A stretch of 64,000 nucleotides of DNA, taken from the NCBI RefSeq assembly GCF_001553955.1, contig NZ_CP014234.1:1488001-1552000 (forward strand), read 5' to 3'. Below are positions 37,311 to 47,277 of this stretch, piece after piece. This DNA is from Moraxella osloensis. GTDB taxonomy: Bacteria; Pseudomonadota; Gammaproteobacteria; Pseudomonadales; Moraxellaceae. The notes beneath the pieces were generated by a model, which was given only the letters and a program-made list of their open reading frames with translations, was not told the DNA's origin and searched no databases. Each line of letters starts with the position of its first letter. Within the stretch, counting starts at the first letter, position 1. The translations under genes and the position numbers were made by a program.

Positions 37311-38426
37311 ATGGCATTTAATACAACGGCAGAAATTATCGATGACATCCGTGCAGGCAAAATGGTCGTTTTGATGGATGATGAAGACCGTGAAAACGAA
37401 GGCGACTTGGTGATGGCAGCCACCCATGTACGCCCAGAAGATATTAACTTTATGATTACCCATGCGCGTGGCTTGGTGTGTTTGACCATCACCGCTGACC
37501 GCAGTGAACAGCTCAATTTACCGCTCATGTCGGATAAAAATGGCGCTAAATTTAGCACCAACTTCACGGTATCGATTGAAGCGGCAGAAGGGGTCACCAC
37601 AGGTATCTCAGCAGCGGATCGCGCCAGAACCATCCAAACAGCAGTGTCATCGACTGCCAAACCAGAAGACATCGTACAACCGGGACATGTATTCCCAATC
37701 GTGGCACAAAATGGCGGTGTGCTACACCGTGCCGGTCATACTGAAGCGGGCTGTGACCTAACACGCTTGGCAGGACTTGAACCTGCGGCAGTGATTTGTG
37801 AAATTATCAAAGAAGATGGCGAAATGGCGCGCCGTGATGACCTAGAGATTTTTGCCAAAGAACATGGCTTAAAAATCGGCACCATCGCCGATTTGATTAA
37901 TTACCGTATTGCCAATGAGCAAACGGTAGAAATGGTTGCGACCTATCCGATGCAAACTGAGTTTGGTGAGTTTACAGCTTATCGTTTTAAAGAAAAAAAT
38001 TCCGAGGATACCCATTTGGCACTGGTCAAGGGCAACCCACAAGAAGGCGTGAGCACTGTGCGGGTGCATAGCTTCCAGCCATTGCGCGATTTATTCACTG
38101 TGCAGCTACCCAACAGCGGTAAGAGTAACTGGGATATCCATGCCTCACTCAAAGAAATTAGCCAATCAGAGCGTGGCGTGTTTGTCTGGATTGGGCATCA
38201 GCAAGCGATTGATATGGGCGAAGCGCTCGATAACTTTGTCGCTGACAAACCCAACTCACCGCTTAAACACCAACCTTACCGCAGCATTGGGGTTGGCTCA
38301 CAGATTTTACGTTATCTGGGCGTGCGTGATATGCGTTTGCTGTCATCACCGCTTAAATTCAACGCGTTATCAGGATTTGACCTAAACTTGGTGGAAACCG
38401 TTGCCAACCCCGACCACAAAGCGTGA
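37311..38426 (+). CDS. ribB: 3,4-dihydroxy-2-butanone 4-phosphate synthase with degenerate GTP cyclohydrolase II half
   Basis: The N-terminal half (about residues 1-205) makes the four-carbon unit of riboflavin from ribulose 5-phosphate. It has MDDEDRENEGDLVMAA, GVTTGISAADRARTIQ and GHVFPIVAQNGGVLHRAGHT. The C-terminal half aligns with GTP cyclohydrolase II, but where active enzymes have the zinc-binding Cys segment it reads VRVHSFQPLRDLFTVQL, with none of the three cysteines. The second activity is therefore unlikely and a separate ribA is expected elsewhere. Such RibB-X fusions occur in Pseudomonas and Acinetobacter relatives. The gene is monocistronic, ending at a strong hairpin. Confidence 0.93.
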   Translation: MAFNTTAEIIDDIRAGKMVVLMDDEDRENEGDLVMAATHVRPEDINFMITHARGLVCLTITADRSEQLNLPLMSDKNGAKFSTNFTVSIEAAEGVTTGISAADRARTIQTAVSSTAKPEDIVQPGHVFPIVAQNGGVLHRAGHTEAGCDLTRLAGLEPAAVICEIIKEDGEMARRDDLEIFAKEHGLKIGTIADLINYRIANEQTVEMVATYPMQTEFGEFTAYRFKEKNSEDTHLALVKGNPQEGVSTVRVHSFQPLRDLFTVQLPNSGKSNWDIHASLKEISQSERGVFVWIGHQQAIDMGEALDNFVADKPNSPLKHQPYRSIGVGSQILRYLGVRDMRLLSSPLKFNALSGFDLNLVETVANPDHKA

Positions 38427-38452
38427 TTCTTGAGATAGCCATTTATCAGACC

Positions 38453-38488
38453 AAAAAGCCACAAGCATTGCAGCTTGTGGCTTTTTTT
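38453..38488. terminator. Bidirectional terminator between ribB and the thioesterase gene
   Basis: The stem AAAAGCCACAAGC / GCTTGTGGCTTTT has a short loop and a T run on the right and an A run on the left. Confidence 0.9.
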
Positions 38489-38521
38489 AACAAGTTTATT
38501 AACAATGAAATTTAGTAACAG

Positions 38522-38995
38522 TTAAACCGTATGACTTTCTAACTCGGTAAGTTGTTGGCGCTGACCATCAGAAATCGGTTGTTTGTTTTTGCCGGTTTGG
38601 TCAAAAAATACAATGACGGACGATGCGGTGGCGACGACTTTTTGCTGGGCCGTGCTAAAGTAAACATAGTCATGAGTTAGACTGGTATTGCCTATTTTTT
38701 TGGCACGAATGCCAATCCACAGCACATCGGGGAAAGTGACCGAATTTAAATACTGGCAAGATGACGAAGCAATCACGGTATGGGTTTGTAAGTTAAACAT
38801 ATCGACTTGTTCAAGGTAGTGGATACGCGCGCGCTGGGCATAGTCGTAATACACCACGTTATTGACGTGCTTGAACGCATCCATATCACCCCATTCCACT
38901 TTTTGCTCATAGATAACAGCAAAGCCTTTTAATGGGTGATTGTCTTGTTGGGCGATGTCCTGGCGAGTGGCATCACTCATTGGGGGATTGGACAT
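38522..38995 (-). CDS. 4-hydroxybenzoyl-CoA thioesterase-fold acyl-CoA thioesterase
   Basis: The hotdog-fold product of 157 residues starts at the ATG at 38995, after a GAGAG site. The catalytic segment is VEWGDMDAFKHVNNVVYYDY, with the 4HBT-type aspartate. It probably hydrolyses acyl-CoA, but chain length preference cannot be read. It lies just downstream of tesB (54 bases), likely in the same transcript, so the two thioesterases may act together. Confidence 0.9.
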   Translation of the reverse strand: MSNPPMSDATRQDIAQQDNHPLKGFAVIYEQKVEWGDMDAFKHVNNVVYYDYAQRARIHYLEQVDMFNLQTHTVIASSSCQYLNSVTFPDVLWIGIRAKKIGNTSLTHDYVYFSTAQQKVVATASSVIVFFDQTGKNKQPISDGQRQQLTELESHTV

Positions 38996-39049
38996 ATTTT
39001 TCTCTCTCATACGGTTACTGTTTAAAACAAGGTAAAAATTATTGAATCA

Positions 39050-40024
39050 CTAGCGCAGTCGCATTAGCCCTTGCTGCTGGGTTGTGGCGACCAATTTGCC
39101 ATTTTGCCAAAATTGACCGTGGTTTAGGCTTTTTGACTGTGACGTGGTATCGCACCACATGTTGTAGAGTAACCAATCATTCATATCAAATGGGCGGTGA
39201 AAATGCATACTGTGGTCGATACTTGCTGCTTGCAAGCCTTTAGTCATAAAGCTAATCCCGTGTGGCATCAGCCCCGTGCCAATCAAATAAAAATCAGAAG
39301 AAAATGCGAGCAGTGCTTGTTGCACTTGAATTGACTGTTTACCCAGCTGCGGAATACGCAGCCAATTAGCTTGGCTAGGTTCCATGATTTTTGGATGAAT
39401 GGGGTCACGCGGCTGTATCGGTTTGATTTCGATATGACGATGGCGCATAAAGCGAGCTTTTAGGGCATCGGGGATTTTGCCTACCACTTGGTCTTTAAGC
39501 TGTTGCTCGGTCAGCAGCGTGTCCGGACTTGGAAAATTCGGCATGGTTTCTTGGTACTCAAGCCCTTCTTCAAACGGTGAAAAAGACGCCATCATAGTAA
39601 AAATTATGCTCGGTTGGTTATCGTCATCATATTGGCGTGCTGTTACTTGACGTGAAGCAAGGCTACGACCATCACGTAATTTCTCGACTTGGTAATATAC
39701 AGGCTTATTGATATCGCCACCGCGCAAAAAATAGCCATGAAATGAGTGGCAAGGTTTAAAATGCTCCACAGTATGGCTGGCTGCCATCAATGCTTGTCCC
39801 AGTACTTGCCCACCAAAAATACGCGCGCCGACATAATCGTGGCTTTGCCCAATAAATACATTGTCTTGATACGGCACGAGGGTTAAGGTTTCTAATAACT
39901 GCGTGACTAATTGTTGCCAAATCGCTTGCTGCTCAAGCTGCTGCGTTACGGCTGTTACCGGCACCTGTGGTTGGTGAGTGATATCAATGGTATGGGTACG
40001 GTGCATATCTGGTTGGTTTGACAT
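39050..40024 (-). CDS. tesB: Acyl-CoA thioesterase II
   Basis: TesB hydrolyses medium- and long-chain acyl-CoA. I start at the ATG at 40024 (324 residues), which has AAGAG six bases upstream; the longer frame adds a hydrophobic stretch not found in TesB. Signatures are RIFGGQVLGQALMAASHTV near the N-terminus and CHSFHGYFLRGGDINKPVYY. The second hotdog has ASIDHSMHFHRPFDMNDWLL with the catalytic Asp, followed by GQFWQNGKLVATTQQQGLMR. It heads a two-gene row with the 4HBT gene. Confidence 0.95.
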   Translation of the reverse strand: MSNQPDMHRTHTIDITHQPQVPVTAVTQQLEQQAIWQQLVTQLLETLTLVPYQDNVFIGQSHDYVGARIFGGQVLGQALMAASHTVEHFKPCHSFHGYFLRGGDINKPVYYQVEKLRDGRSLASRQVTARQYDDDNQPSIIFTMMASFSPFEEGLEYQETMPNFPSPDTLLTEQQLKDQVVGKIPDALKARFMRHRHIEIKPIQPRDPIHPKIMEPSQANWLRIPQLGKQSIQVQQALLAFSSDFYLIGTGLMPHGISFMTKGLQAASIDHSMHFHRPFDMNDWLLYNMWCDTTSQSKSLNHGQFWQNGKLVATTQQQGLMRLR

Positions 40025-40209
40025 AGACACTCTTATGATTAACGTTATTTTTGGGTAGATAAAATGGATTAAAGTCACTCATTATACAAGAATTTTTGCG
40101 TGATAAGGTTTAGAAATTCATCAATCTATGGCATGATAAGACATATTTTAAACCTTGTATTTATCTTTAAAAAACTTACGAAAAAACTCACGCAATCACT
40201 AGGCATACT

Positions 40210-42945
40210 ATGAATCACGTAGGGAAAAATTCAGGCACTACCGAAGCGAACAACAAAGGTACCCATCCTGCTGCGACCCCGCTATTAAAAAATCTATACC
40301 GACAAGTCTCTGGCAAACTCTTGGGGCTCGCCGTCAAACCCAAACTTATCGGCGACATCCCCAATATTAGCCAAGCTAGCACCGATGTTAGCGATGATAA
40401 GCTAGCGCCAGCAGGCGATAGCGGCACCTCAAGCCAGCGACTCACCTTTTATGTGCTCAAAGAATATTCTCGTAGCAACAGTATTTTAATTGACCTAGAA
40501 ACCAAACAATACAACCTACCCCCTGCCCTAGCCAATGTCATCGATCGGGCGCATGGTATTGATGAAAATACCGCAATGATTTTTTTGCATCACCATAAAA
40601 CAGAAAAACTGTCTGATAACAACCCTGTATTCTCACCTCGCCTATTACGTTTGATTGAAGCCGTCGAGCGATACCCAACGCTAAAAATTGATTTTATCCC
40701 TGTCACTATCTTGTGGGGTCGCGCGCCAGAAAAAGAAGATTCGCTGTTTAACCTCCTCACGGCTGATGAATGGCAAGTACCCAGCATCAGCAAACAGCTA
40801 TTTAATATCGGGGTCAAAGGGCGAGATACCTATGTGCAGTTTCACTCACCCAAAGATTTGCGTGCCATCATCGAAGATGAGATTGGCAAAAACCCTGCGC
40901 TGCAATCAGATAGCCTGATATCCACTGATGCTGCTAGTAACGACCGCCAGCATTTACACACCGTCGCTGCACAGGTACAGCAGCGTTTAGAAGGTTATCT
41001 GGATAAACAACAAGAAGCCATCTTGGGACCTGACTTATCAGACCGTCGCAACGTGGTCGATAAAATTCTGTATACCCCTGCCATTCAGCACGCCATCAAT
41101 ATCGATAGCAAAGAAAACTCGCGTGAACTCGCCAAAAGCCGCAAACTCGCTCGTAGTTATTTAAATGAGATAGCCAGTGATTACTCGTATGCAACCGTGC
41201 GCTTTTTTGACCGCTTTTTGACCTGGCTATGGACACAGTTGTATGACGGGGTTGAAGTGGCGCACTTTGAGCGGGTACGCGAACTGGCATCCGACTATGA
41301 AATCATCTATGTGCCTTGCCACCGCAGTCACATGGACTATCTGTTGCTGTCATACGTGATTTATAAACGTGGGTTACGGGTGCCCTACGTTGCTGCAGGC
41401 GAGAACCTAAACATCCCCGTGCTAGGTCAAATATTACGCAATGGCGGTGCTTTCTTTATGCGTCGCAGTTTTAAAGGCAATCCGCTTTACTCTGCGGTGT
41501 TTCGTGAATACGTGCATAGTATGCTGATACGCAACACGCCGATTGAGTACTTCATCGAAGGCGGCCGCTCGCGCTCAGGTCGCTTGTTACCGCCCAAAAA
41601 AGGAATGTTAGCGATGACGGTACAAAGCCATCTACGCCAAGCGGGCAAACCGATTGTCTTTATCCCGACCTACATCGGTTATGAACGTATTATGGAAGGC
41701 GGCACTTATATAGGCGAGCTTAAAGGTAAGCCCAAAGAATCTGAGTCGCTACTCGGTCTGTTAAAAGCCAGCCGAAAAATCGAGCGTATCTTTGGTCATG
41801 TGCACGTCAGTTTTGGTCAGCCGCTGTATCTAGCTGATTTTATGAAAAAATTTGACGTTGCCCCAAACACCCTACCCAAAGACCGTACCGATAGTGATAT
41901 GCCTGCCAATGTCACTCACATGATTGACAATTTGAGCATCAAAATCATGCAGCGTATCAACAGCTCTGCGGTGCTTAACCCAGTCAATTTGCTAGCTTTG
42001 GTGTTGCTTGATACGCCCCATGGCGCACTTGATGAGCAAAGCTGTCGTGAACAGTTGGCGCTGTATCAACGTATCGCCGAAAAAATCCCGTATGATGATG
42101 ATGTGTCCATCACCCAGCAAAGCCCAGAAGCCATTATTAACTATGGCGTCAAGCTTAAACTCATCGAGCGCACCCCACATGTACTCGGTGACTTGATTCG
42201 TATTGCGGACGGTCAAGCGCCGCTACTGAGCTATTTTCGCAACAATATTTTGCATATTTATATCATCGCGTCACTGTGCGCATCATTGATACAGCGTAAT
42301 GGTACCATGAGCCTAAACACCATTGAGCGGGTGGTGGGTATCATGTATCCCTTCTTGCAAGCAGAGTTGTTTTTGAAATACCCACTGCGCACCCTAAATG
42401 ACACTTTGCGTGAGCATATCGACACTTTGGTCGAAGAAAACATCATCGTGGACAAAGGGGTGAATGCGGACGGTCATCGTATGCTGACCACGCCAGAGCC
42501 GAATACCCGTAGCTATCAGCAGTTGACAGTACTTGCCAACTCAGTTGAGCAGAGTCTAGAGCGCTACTTTATGGTACTTGCGCTGCTGAGTCAGCAAGGC
42601 TCAGGCAAACTCACCAAAGAGCAAGTGATTGATTTGGGTCATCTGCTCGGTCAGCGTCTATCGGTGCTATATGAAGATGATATGCCAGATTTCTTTGACC
42701 GTGCCTTGTTTACTAGCTTTATGGATGCGCTAGAGCGTCTTGGTTATATTACGGTGTCGGCCAGCGGGGTGATTGAGTTTGATGCGCGCATTCATACTAT
42801 GGCAAAAAGCGCGCGATTTATCCTTAATATGGACGTGATGCATATCTTACAGCAAATTTCACAACTGACTGATGAGGAAATCAAACGCACCTTGACTGAA
42901 CTGCAAAACAAAAAACAACGCAAATTTAGTCGTAAAAAAGCTTAA
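40210..42945 (+). CDS. plsB: Glycerol-3-phosphate O-acyltransferase
   Basis: PlsB acylates the sn-1 position of glycerol 3-phosphate at the inner membrane, the first step of phospholipid synthesis. At 911 residues it is longer than the E. coli enzyme (about 807), with an extra polar N-terminus. Acyltransferase blocks are HRSHMD (HX4D, His371 and Asp376), GGAFFMRRSFKGN, YFIEGGRSRSGRLLPPKKGM and IVFIPTYIGYERIMEGGTY. The chain ends in a Lys/Arg-rich tail (NKKQRKFSRKKA). It is monocistronic with a clear terminator. Confidence 0.97.
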   Translation: MNHVGKNSGTTEANNKGTHPAATPLLKNLYRQVSGKLLGLAVKPKLIGDIPNISQASTDVSDDKLAPAGDSGTSSQRLTFYVLKEYSRSNSILIDLETKQYNLPPALANVIDRAHGIDENTAMIFLHHHKTEKLSDNNPVFSPRLLRLIEAVERYPTLKIDFIPVTILWGRAPEKEDSLFNLLTADEWQVPSISKQLFNIGVKGRDTYVQFHSPKDLRAIIEDEIGKNPALQSDSLISTDAASNDRQHLHTVAAQVQQRLEGYLDKQQEAILGPDLSDRRNVVDKILYTPAIQHAINIDSKENSRELAKSRKLARSYLNEIASDYSYATVRFFDRFLTWLWTQLYDGVEVAHFERVRELASDYEIIYVPCHRSHMDYLLLSYVIYKRGLRVPYVAAGENLNIPVLGQILRNGGAFFMRRSFKGNPLYSAVFREYVHSMLIRNTPIEYFIEGGRSRSGRLLPPKKGMLAMTVQSHLRQAGKPIVFIPTYIGYERIMEGGTYIGELKGKPKESESLLGLLKASRKIERIFGHVHVSFGQPLYLADFMKKFDVAPNTLPKDRTDSDMPANVTHMIDNLSIKIMQRINSSAVLNPVNLLALVLLDTPHGALDEQSCREQLALYQRIAEKIPYDDDVSITQQSPEAIINYGVKLKLIERTPHVLGDLIRIADGQAPLLSYFRNNILHIYIIASLCASLIQRNGTMSLNTIERVVGIMYPFLQAELFLKYPLRTLNDTLREHIDTLVEENIIVDKGVNADGHRMLTTPEPNTRSYQQLTVLANSVEQSLERYFMVLALLSQQGSGKLTKEQVIDLGHLLGQRLSVLYEDDMPDFFDRALFTSFMDALERLGYITVSASGVIEFDARIHTMAKSARFILNMDVMHILQQISQLTDEEIKRTLTELQNKKQRKFSRKKA

Positions 42946-42958
42946 TTCTACCGAACAA

Positions 42959-42993
42959 TAAAAAACCGTGTTGCGATAACACGGTTTTTTTTG
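42959..42993. terminator. Bidirectional terminator between plsB and the SPOR gene
   Basis: The stem AAAACCGTGTT / AACACGGTTTT with a 5-base loop has an A run on the left and eight T on the right. Confidence 0.9.
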
Positions 42994-43006
42994 CCTGCAA
43001 ATCAGC

Positions 43007-43732
43007 CTAGCGGCGCTGCTCGACAATCAGTGAATCAATGCGGCTATTTTGTAGTTGACGCTGGGCTTGTGCCGCCATCTCTGGGCTACTCATCGGGCGC
43101 GAGATAACTTGATAGACGGTTTGGTCATTGTTTAAGCGTTTTTTGACGATTTGGGCATCCACCCCTGCCATTAGCACTTCAGCACGGCGTTTATCGGCAT
43201 CATCGGCATTATCAAAACTATTGATTTGCAAGATATAAGTCCGCGTAGGCTCTTCATTGCCAATGACAATGGCATCGGCACTGCTTGTGTCATCGGAAGT
43301 ACTGCTAGTGTCTACCGTGCTATTGTTGGCTGAAGTGCGTGGTTTGGTACCGTTATCATCAGACAACAAAGGATTATCGACCACGCTGACATTCGCAGAT
43401 TTTGGCGCACTGGCGCTGTCAGCTTGGGTCAACACCACATCAGGCTGCGCCGAGACTGGCTGGCTGGCAGCGGCCTCGTCGGGGACAGCACTAACCTGTT
43501 GTTCTTTGAGCAAGTCATAGAACTCGTAGTTATTGGTTTTGGGTTTGTCTTGCACCTTTGGCTGCACCATCGGCGCTTCATCGCTGCTCGTGGTTTTGCC
43601 TTGGTTAAATGGATTCCACAAATAAACAAACAGACCAATCCCCACGGTCAATATCATGCCCACCAACATGGCAGCAAAAAACGACATCGTGCTTGGCGCT
43701 TTACGCGGGGTCGCTCCTTTGGGTCTTGCCAT
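43007..43732 (-). CDS. SPOR-domain inner-membrane protein
   Basis: The chosen ATG is the third of three in a row, six bases from GGAG (241 residues). A short basic cytoplasmic tail (MARPKGATPRKAP) is followed by one span (about residues 17-39, FFAAMLVGMILTVGIGLFVY) and a Ser/Asp-rich periplasmic linker. A C-terminal SPOR domain (about 165-241) begins at RTYILQINSFDNADDADKRR. SPOR domains bind peptidoglycan lacking stem peptides, often at the division site. It follows argS by 62 bases, an arrangement seen in many gamma-proteobacteria (FtsN-like). Confidence 0.92.
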   Translation of the reverse strand: MARPKGATPRKAPSTMSFFAAMLVGMILTVGIGLFVYLWNPFNQGKTTSSDEAPMVQPKVQDKPKTNNYEFYDLLKEQQVSAVPDEAAASQPVSAQPDVVLTQADSASAPKSANVSVVDNPLLSDDNGTKPRTSANNSTVDTSSTSDDTSSADAIVIGNEEPTRTYILQINSFDNADDADKRRAEVLMAGVDAQIVKKRLNNDQTVYQVISRPMSSPEMAAQAQRQLQNSRIDSLIVEQRR

Positions 43733-43794
43733 CATCATCTCCTACGACATGGGATACGGTAATACTACAGCGTTTTTAGCGTATCTTAATCATA

Positions 43795-45612
43795 TCACAT
43801 ACTGGTTGGTGCCGTTAATCCAAGCAAAATTAAGCCATTTTGAATCACTTGGCGTACCGATTTTGATAACCGCAGACGTGCTTGCATCAAGTCCAGCTCA
43901 TCTTGGGTCGGGGTTTCGCCATCTTTGGGCAAGATACGGTTGTCGTTGTACCAACCGTGGAACAAGCTTGCCAAATCTTTGAGGTAATTGGTCAATAAAT
44001 GCGGCTCATAATTAACGGCAGCACGGCGTAGCACTTCAGGGTAAGAAGCCAGTAAGCTCAATAAATCCGTTTCAACAGGTTGGGTCAACAGATGCTGGTG
44101 GGCTTTGCCGGCTTTGTCATCGACTTTGATACCGCGCTCTTCAGTACGCTCAAGCACACGGCAAATACGCGCATGGGCATATTGAATATAATACACCGCA
44201 TTATCTTTGGTATGCGATTTGGCAAGCTCTAAGTCAAAGTCAATGTGCTGCTCAGGCTTGCGCGCGACATAATAAAAGCGCGCGGCATCATTGCCGACTT
44301 CTTGACGCAGTTCACGTAAGGTCACAAACTGACCTGAGCGTGATGACATCTGGATTTGCTCTGTACCGCGCCATAGGGTGACAAACTGCACCAAAATCAC
44401 ATCCATACGCTGGGCATCGTAGCCCATCGCCGTCAATGCCGCTTTCACCCGTTTGATGTAGCCGTGGTGGTCTGAGCCCCATACATCAATAATTTTGTCA
44501 TAGCCGCGGTCAAGCTTGTCTTTGTGGTAGGCGATATCCGAGGCAAAATAAGTAAATTGACCATTGGCACGGCGGACAACACGGTCTTTTTCATCGCCAA
44601 ATTCGGTGGATTTAAACCACAAATTACCGTCTTTTTGGTATAAAAACCCTCGCTGCTCTAATAATTCCAAAGCAGGCACAATGGCATCTTGGATGGATTT
44701 TTCGCTAAACCATTGGTCAAAATGGACATTAAAATCCGCCAAATCATCTTGGATATCTGCCAAGATGGTACTAAGTGCAGCTTCATGAAAAATCTGATAA
44801 TTATCGCCCAAATTGGCTTTGGCATTGGCAATCAGTCCGTCAATATGGGCTTCTTTATCACCTGAGACACATACTTTTTCGCCGTTGGCATCGATTTGGT
44901 ACTGGGCATCGGCAGGTACATTGAGCAGCATATGTTCCCAGGCGGTTTTTAGGCTATCGCCATGCTGTTTTTTGATGGGTTTGGCAATATCTTTGACATA
45001 ATCGCCTTGGTAGGCATTGGTGGGGAATACAATTGGCTCACCGCACAGCTCAAGGTAGCGCAAATAGGTACTGGTTGCCAAAATATCCATCTGACGACCC
45101 GCATCATTGACATAATACTCCCGCCCGACTTGGTAGCCAACCGCCTCTAGTAAATTGGCCACGCTCATGCCAAACGCAGCGCCGCGACCATGCCCCACGT
45201 GCAGGCTTGAGGTTGGATTGGCAGAGACAAACTCAACTTGGATTTTTTGACCGGCAAATTCTTCGGATGTACCAAAGTCGCCTTTCTGCTCCATAATGGT
45301 GTCTAAGATAGCAAAACGCGCGTTATCATCTAAGAAAAAGTTAATAAACCCCGGTCCTGCGATCTCAACTTTGCTAATCATGTCCGAGGCAGGCAACATC
45401 GCCACGATGGTTTGCGCCAGTTCACGTGGGTTTTTCTTGGCAGTCTTGGCAGCTATCATCGCAAGGTTACTGGCAAAATCGCCGTGCGCTTGGTCTTTAG
45501 TGCGGCTGATGGTGCTGTTATCAACCCAATCGATTGGCAAAATTTGCTGTTGTTTTAGTGATTCCACCACTAATGCTAAGGCTTGCGAAATGACGGGTTG
45601 TTGTTCTGACAT
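43795..45612 (-). CDS. argS: Arginyl-tRNA synthetase
   Basis: The class I enzyme charges tRNA-Arg. The 605 residues include NPTSSLHVGHGRGAAFGMSV (HVGH at about residues 137-140) and VWGSDHHGYIKRVKAALTAM. The KMSKS equivalent is MSSRSGQFVTLRELRQEVG, followed by a DALR anticodon-binding domain near the end. Length is slightly above E. coli ArgS. It probably co-transcribes with the SPOR gene. Confidence 0.98.
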   Translation of the reverse strand: MSEQQPVISQALALVVESLKQQQILPIDWVDNSTISRTKDQAHGDFASNLAMIAAKTAKKNPRELAQTIVAMLPASDMISKVEIAGPGFINFFLDDNARFAILDTIMEQKGDFGTSEEFAGQKIQVEFVSANPTSSLHVGHGRGAAFGMSVANLLEAVGYQVGREYYVNDAGRQMDILATSTYLRYLELCGEPIVFPTNAYQGDYVKDIAKPIKKQHGDSLKTAWEHMLLNVPADAQYQIDANGEKVCVSGDKEAHIDGLIANAKANLGDNYQIFHEAALSTILADIQDDLADFNVHFDQWFSEKSIQDAIVPALELLEQRGFLYQKDGNLWFKSTEFGDEKDRVVRRANGQFTYFASDIAYHKDKLDRGYDKIIDVWGSDHHGYIKRVKAALTAMGYDAQRMDVILVQFVTLWRGTEQIQMSSRSGQFVTLRELRQEVGNDAARFYYVARKPEQHIDFDLELAKSHTKDNAVYYIQYAHARICRVLERTEERGIKVDDKAGKAHQHLLTQPVETDLLSLLASYPEVLRRAAVNYEPHLLTNYLKDLASLFHGWYNDNRILPKDGETPTQDELDLMQARLRLSKSVRQVIQNGLILLGLTAPTSM

Positions 45613-45825
45613 GGAAATTCTCTTTGTTGGCTCACAGGTTTTGTTGCAGGGTTGATAGCTAAAAAAGCACGATAAATCAATGAATCACCATCAATTTGAC
45701 GCTATCACTCGCTCATAATCAATGGGCATGGATTTTGGCGTTCAATATACCAATTTTTGATGATTTTTTCATTATAATCCTGTCAAAAGATACATGCTAT
45801 TACAAGGAAACGCGGTTTTTTGGCG

Positions 45826-45831
45826 TATAAT
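45826..45831 (+). promoter_or_regulatory. -10 box for the DUF2788 gene
   Basis: TATAAT is followed about 48 bases later by the ATG; the -35 box is unclear. Confidence 0.5.
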
Positions 45832-45878
45832 ACGGGCTAAAATTTTGTAATATCTGATGACAATCATAGGATAATAAC

Positions 45879-46097
45879 ATGTTTGTTTTAGTCTCTAGTG
45901 AGTTAATCACCAAACTTGGCATGTATGTGCTGCTGCCTATCTTTATCGCGTTTTTATTTTTTATCATGTACGATATTTCAAAGAAAAACAATGCCGGCAA
46001 ACAAGGCACATTTTGGATTTTTTTGGCACTGGGCGGTGGTTTTTTTGGTTTTCTTATCAAAATGGTCTTGGAGTGGTACTTTAGTAGGACACTTTAA
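45879..46097 (+). CDS. DUF2788-family small membrane protein
   Basis: The 72-residue product has two hydrophobic segments (about residues 15-31, YVLLPIFIAFLFFIMYD, and 44-61, TFWIFLALGGGFFGFLIK). They are joined by a basic loop (ISKKNNAGKQG), so both ends should be on the same side. I recognise it as the DUF2788 type found in Acinetobacter and Moraxella. Function is unknown. A TATAAT box at 45826-45831 lies about 48 bases before the ATG. Confidence 0.85.
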   Translation: MFVLVSSELITKLGMYVLLPIFIAFLFFIMYDISKKNNAGKQGTFWIFLALGGGFFGFLIKMVLEWYFSRTL

Positions 46098-46176
46098 ACT
46101 CCCCTACGCTAAACTTTACTAGCCTAAAACGCCATTACCCCAAACTGCATTACCCTTGTTACTTGTTCATCTACCG

Positions 46177-47229
46177 TTACGGTCGTTTGGCTATCATCAC
46201 CGCACGGGTCGGGCGCTGATAGCCCTCGATGGTTTTGCTGCTATCCTTGGGGTCAAGAAAATCGCTTAAAGATTGATAATCCATCCAGTCGGTTTTGCGT
46301 TGTTCATCCGTCGATGTCACATCCACATCGACACAGCGCACCGCCACAAAGCCTACTTTGTACAGCCATAGCGACAGTGCCGCAACTGACGGGATAAAAT
46401 ACACGTTATTCATCTGTGCATAACGCTCACTTGGTACTAGCACGGATGTCGCATCCCCTTCAATCACCAAGGTTTCTAGTACCAATTCTCCGCCTTTTGC
46501 TAACTGATGGTATAATTGCTCAAGATGCTCAAACGGTGACGCGCGGTGATACAGCACGCCCATACTAAACACGGTATGAAACAGCCCTGCTTGCCCGCTA
46601 GTCAAGCTAGGATTGGGCAAGGCTTCAAGCGGTACGGGTACATAGTGCACCCTGTTGCGTCCAAAATCGTTACGGTCAGCGTCTCTGACGAAATGCCGAA
46701 TCGCCATAAACTGGTGATAAAACAGGCAGGATGGGTCAATCACAATCACCGTGCTTGCCCCTGCGCCCGCCATACGCCAGCCGTGATAACCAGAACCGCC
46801 ACCCACGTCTAGCACGCGTTTGCCGTGAAGTGGGCTGATATGCGGCAACACCCTATCCCATTTCCAATCACTGCGCCATTCGGTATCAATATGGATTTGC
46901 AGGTCATCTCGACCCAGTAAGAAACCGCCTTTGCGCCACGGCATCAGACGTTTGAGTAGTGCATGAGTTTGCTTGTATTCACTGTCTTGCCAATCAAATG
47001 CTGCGGTGATACAGGGTTGATTCAACGCTACTTGCGCGTTGCCAACCACGGGCAAGCGCTCAATGAGCGATTGATAAAATGGCGCATGGGCGTAGCGTGA
47101 TTTGTCTTTGATGGTAGCCAGCCAGTTGGGCAACCGGGCAAGCCATTCATTGGCAACTGGGTATTTTTCCGCCAATTGCAGCAAGGTAAGATAGACGTCG
47201 GTTTCGGCAGTTTTGATGGTAGCATTCAT
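46177..47229 (-). CDS. cmoB: tRNA U34 carboxymethyltransferase
   Basis: CmoB uses carboxy-SAM to turn 5-hydroxyuridine at tRNA position 34 into 5-carboxymethoxyuridine. I start at the ATG at 47229 (350 residues), which has AAGAG six bases before it. Signatures are NLMPWRKG-like [53 protein letters not shown] and [39 protein letters not shown] lies near the end. It follows cmoA in the same direction. Confidence 0.96.
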   Translation of the reverse strand: MNATIKTAETDVYLTLLQLAEKYPVANEWLARLPNWLATIKDKSRYAHAPFYQSLIERLPVVGNAQVALNQPCITAAFDWQDSEYKQTHALLKRLMPWRKGGFLLGRDDLQIHIDTEWRSDWKWDRVLPHISPLHGKRVLDVGGGSGYHGWRMAGAGASTVIVIDPSCLFYHQFMAIRHFVRDADRNDFGRNRVHYVPVPLEALPNPSLTSGQAGLFHTVFSMGVLYHRASPFEHLEQLYHQLAKGGELVLETLVIEGDATSVLVPSERYAQMNNVYFIPSVAALSLWLYKVGFVAVRCVDVDVTSTDEQRKTDWMDYQSLSDFLDPKDSSKTIEGYQRPTRAVMIAKRP

Positions 47230-47277
47230 GATTGACTCTTTTAGGATTGACAGGTCTTCATTGTTTAACGGCAATCA

